Shown here in pieces: positions 62,567-64,000 of a stretch of DNA of 64,000 nucleotides (position 1 is the stretch's first letter; each line of letters opens with the position of its first letter). The notes below the pieces were generated by a model. The model saw only the letters and a program-made list of their open reading frames with translations. It was not told the origin of the DNA and did not search any database. Source of the stretch: Cyclobacterium xiamenense (GTDB lineage Bacteria; Bacteroidota; Bacteroidia; Cytophagales; Cyclobacteriaceae); contig NZ_WIOK01000011.1 in the NCBI RefSeq assembly GCF_009467825.1, positions 1 through 64,000 on the forward strand, given 5' to 3'. The position numbers were made by a program, and so were the translations under genes.

Positions 62567-63781
62567 TTAATCATAAATCAGGTAGTTAGCCCGGATTCGT
62601 CGGTAGTTGTCCAAATCTTCTTCCCAGGATTCCCTGATTTCTGTCGCCGAAGCTCCGTCTAAAATGGCTTTTCTCAATTGGTCGCTTCCAGCGAGCTTGT
62701 CAAAAAAAGCATTGAAGAATCCGGTACCCGTATCGGCTATTCGATAGGCCTCCAGCAGGTAGTCCAGCGTAAACCGATGGCTCAAGGGCTCCGATCGGAG
62801 GTCTTTTCCATAACAAACCTTATCTTGCTGCGGAGGGTTTTTGGACATGCCCTCGATGCTTACCGGAGTAAAGGTGAATTCCCCAAATTTCGGATCGGGA
62901 TACCCATATACCTGAAAGGGAAACAAGGTGCCTCTACCCAGGCTGATGTCTGTGCCTTCAAAAAAGCAAAGGGAAGGGTAAAGCCGGATGGAAAGGTCGT
63001 TGGGAAGGTTTGGGGAGGGTTTTACAGGAAGTGAATAGGCGTCCGAATGCTGCCAGTTTTTGATGGTGATAATATCGATTTCTGCGTTGATTCCGCCTTT
63101 TAGCCACCCCTCTCCGTTGATCATTTGGGCCAACTCGCCTACGGTAAGCCCATGGACTACCGGTATGGGGTGCATGCCCACAAAACTTTCAAAACCGGGC
63201 TGAAGCACGGGTCCGTCGACGTAATCTCCATTGGGATTTGGGCGATCCATGATCATCAAGGGCTTGCCCTGTTCCGCGCAGGCTTCCATGAGGTAATGAA
63301 GGGTGCTGATAAACGTATAGAAACGAACGCCCACGTCCTGTATGTCGAAAATCACCACATCTACATCCGCCAGGGCTTCCTGCGACGGTTTTTTTGAATC
63401 TCCATAGAGCGATACCAGCGGAAGCCCTGTTTTCGGATCCACCTGGTTTTCTACCTTCTCTCCGGCGTCGGCATTTCCCCGGAAACCGTGTTCCGGCACA
63501 AATACCTTTTGTACGGATATGCCCTCCTCCAGGAGAAAATCAACCAGGTGTTTGGATTCGCGCTGGGTTAACACACTCGTTTGGTTGACCGCCAAGGCCA
63601 CGCGCTTGTTTCTCAGCTTGGGTAGGTAGACCGATGGGCGATCGGCGCCAGGCATGATTTCGGTATCGTTTTGGGAGGGCAGGGGCTCTTTCCTGTCGTC
63701 ATTCGAATCGGTTTTGCTTGTGCAAAATGTCAGGCTACCAAACAAAAATACCGGGAGAAGTATTAATTTTACGTGCTTCAT
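62567..63781 (-). CDS. DUF1343 / NamZ-like exo-beta-N-acetylmuramidase lipoprotein
   Basis: 404 residues from ATG 63781. A lipobox LFGSLTFC puts the lipidated Cys at residue 20. Conserved DUF1343 blocks: VALAVNQTSVL, FVPEHGFRG, VSLYGDSKKPS, VVIFDIQDVGVRFYTFISTL and MDRPNPNGD, with SLGRGTLFPFQVYG further on. NamZ of Tannerella releases terminal N-acetylmuramic acid from peptidoglycan fragments, so periplasmic cell-wall recycling is expected. It is divergent from a LolC/E-type permease gene 38 bp away. Confidence 0.9.
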   Translation of the reverse strand: MKHVKLILLPVFLFGSLTFCTSKTDSNDDRKEPLPSQNDTEIMPGADRPSVYLPKLRNKRVALAVNQTSVLTQRESKHLVDFLLEEGISVQKVFVPEHGFRGNADAGEKVENQVDPKTGLPLVSLYGDSKKPSQEALADVDVVIFDIQDVGVRFYTFISTLHYLMEACAEQGKPLMIMDRPNPNGDYVDGPVLQPGFESFVGMHPIPVVHGLTVGELAQMINGEGWLKGGINAEIDIITIKNWQHSDAYSLPVKPSPNLPNDLSIRLYPSLCFFEGTDISLGRGTLFPFQVYGYPDPKFGEFTFTPVSIEGMSKNPPQQDKVCYGKDLRSEPLSHRFTLDYLLEAYRIADTGTGFFNAFFDKLAGSDQLRKAILDGASATEIRESWEEDLDNYRRIRANYLIYD

Positions 63782-63819
63782 GTTAATTTGCATTTCAGTT
63801 AACAAAATAAACGACTTCA

Positions 63820-64000
63820 TTGAACCTTTCCTACTTCATTGCAAAAAGAATCAGTTTTAAAAAGACGGGAGGTTTCACCGGTACCATTCACCGGATTGCC
63901 GTAGCCAGCATAGCGTTGGGGCTTTCCATCATGATCGTGTCCTTTTTGATTTTGGAAGGCTTTCAGACGGTCATTGCCGACAAGGTTTTTTCGTTTACAG
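63820..64000 (+). CDS. ABC transporter permease, LolC/LolE-like (partial, runs off the window)
   Basis: At least 60 residues beginning at TTG 63820 (NLSYFIAKRISFKKTGGF...), with an in-frame stop at 63808-63810 upstream, so TTG is the earliest practical start. The N-terminal basic segment followed by a long hydrophobic helix (IAVASIALGLSIMIVSFLIL) is characteristic of FtsX/LolC-E permeases for lipoprotein release. Only the N-terminus is visible. The 38-bp gap to the divergent NamZ-like gene must hold both promoters or they reach into coding sequence. Confidence 0.7.
   Translation, partial: MNLSYFIAKRISFKKTGGFTGTIHRIAVASIALGLSIMIVSFLILEGFQTVIADKVFSFT

Overview
This window comes from the chromosome of a Bacteroidota bacterium, most probably a Cytophagales / Cyclobacteriaceae-type marine or soil organism. 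The signs are a SusC/SusD pair under an ECF sigma/FecR switch, Bacteroidota-type promoters (TTTG-N20-TAGTTTTG before the gene at 52.85 kb), a serine-palmitoyltransferase-like alpha-oxoamine synthase, a tiny Bacteroidota histone-H1-like protein, Tat-tagged periplasmic sugar enzymes and large Planctomycetes/Bacteroidetes-type HEAT plus cytochrome c lipoproteins. Assignment is by gene content only. No rRNA, tRNA, IS element, prophage or CRISPR was seen.

Layout. 0-2.6 kb: ketoacyl synthase III-like gene, sugar lactonase and sugar mutarotase. 2.7-5.5 kb: three-gene proton-translocating transhydrogenase (minus strand). 5.7-15.8 kb: small membrane protein, secreted AGE-family epimerase, two tandem paralogous HEAT/heme lipoproteins, and an uncharacterised protein plus outer-membrane protein. 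16.1-20.2 kb (minus): molybdenum cofactor genes moaD-moaE-moaA-moeA and an XdhC-like gene. 20.6-43.1 kb (plus): the main accessory region. An ECF sigma/FecR/SusC/SusD uptake switch is followed by HpaI-type aldolase, GntP permease, exported UxuA-like dehydratase, tartronate-semialdehyde reductase, glucarate dehydratase, and a symmetrical RraA - enolase-superfamily - enolase-superfamily - RraA block whose four proteins all carry export signals. After a terminator come a secreted beta-propeller, a malate-synthase-like enzyme and an LldP/GlcA-type permease. 43.2-44.5 kb: SatD/DUF3307 pair behind two TGATA/TATCA dyads. 44.8-51.3 kb (minus): secreted zinc metalloprotease, D-amino-acid-oxidase-like protein and PxpABC 5-oxoprolinase. 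51.4-64 kb: mostly housekeeping genes (maf, dapA, ligA, xseA, xseB, fmt, namZ-like) plus a second ECF sigma operon and the start of a LolC/E-type permease.

How it works together. The 20-43 kb region reads as a sugar-acid utilisation locus. Outer-membrane import would be by SusCD and inner-membrane import by GntP. The cytoplasmic route would be glucarate to 5-keto-4-deoxyglucarate (GudD), to pyruvate plus tartronate semialdehyde (HpaI/GarL-type aldolase), to glycerate (GarR). In parallel there is a set of exported dehydratase-like enzymes, with two exported RraA-fold proteins that keep the D-X20-R-D metal signature of class II pyruvate aldolases. This suggests, as inference, periplasmic dehydration and aldol cleavage of sugar acids. 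The malate-synthase-like gene next to a glycolate/lactate permease resembles E. coli glcB-glcA and could absorb glyoxylate.

Other points to re-examine: a roughly 140-residue insertion inside the HhH domain of LigA, a candidate ~65-nt small RNA at 47.54-47.60 kb, and the tandem HEAT/heme lipoproteins.
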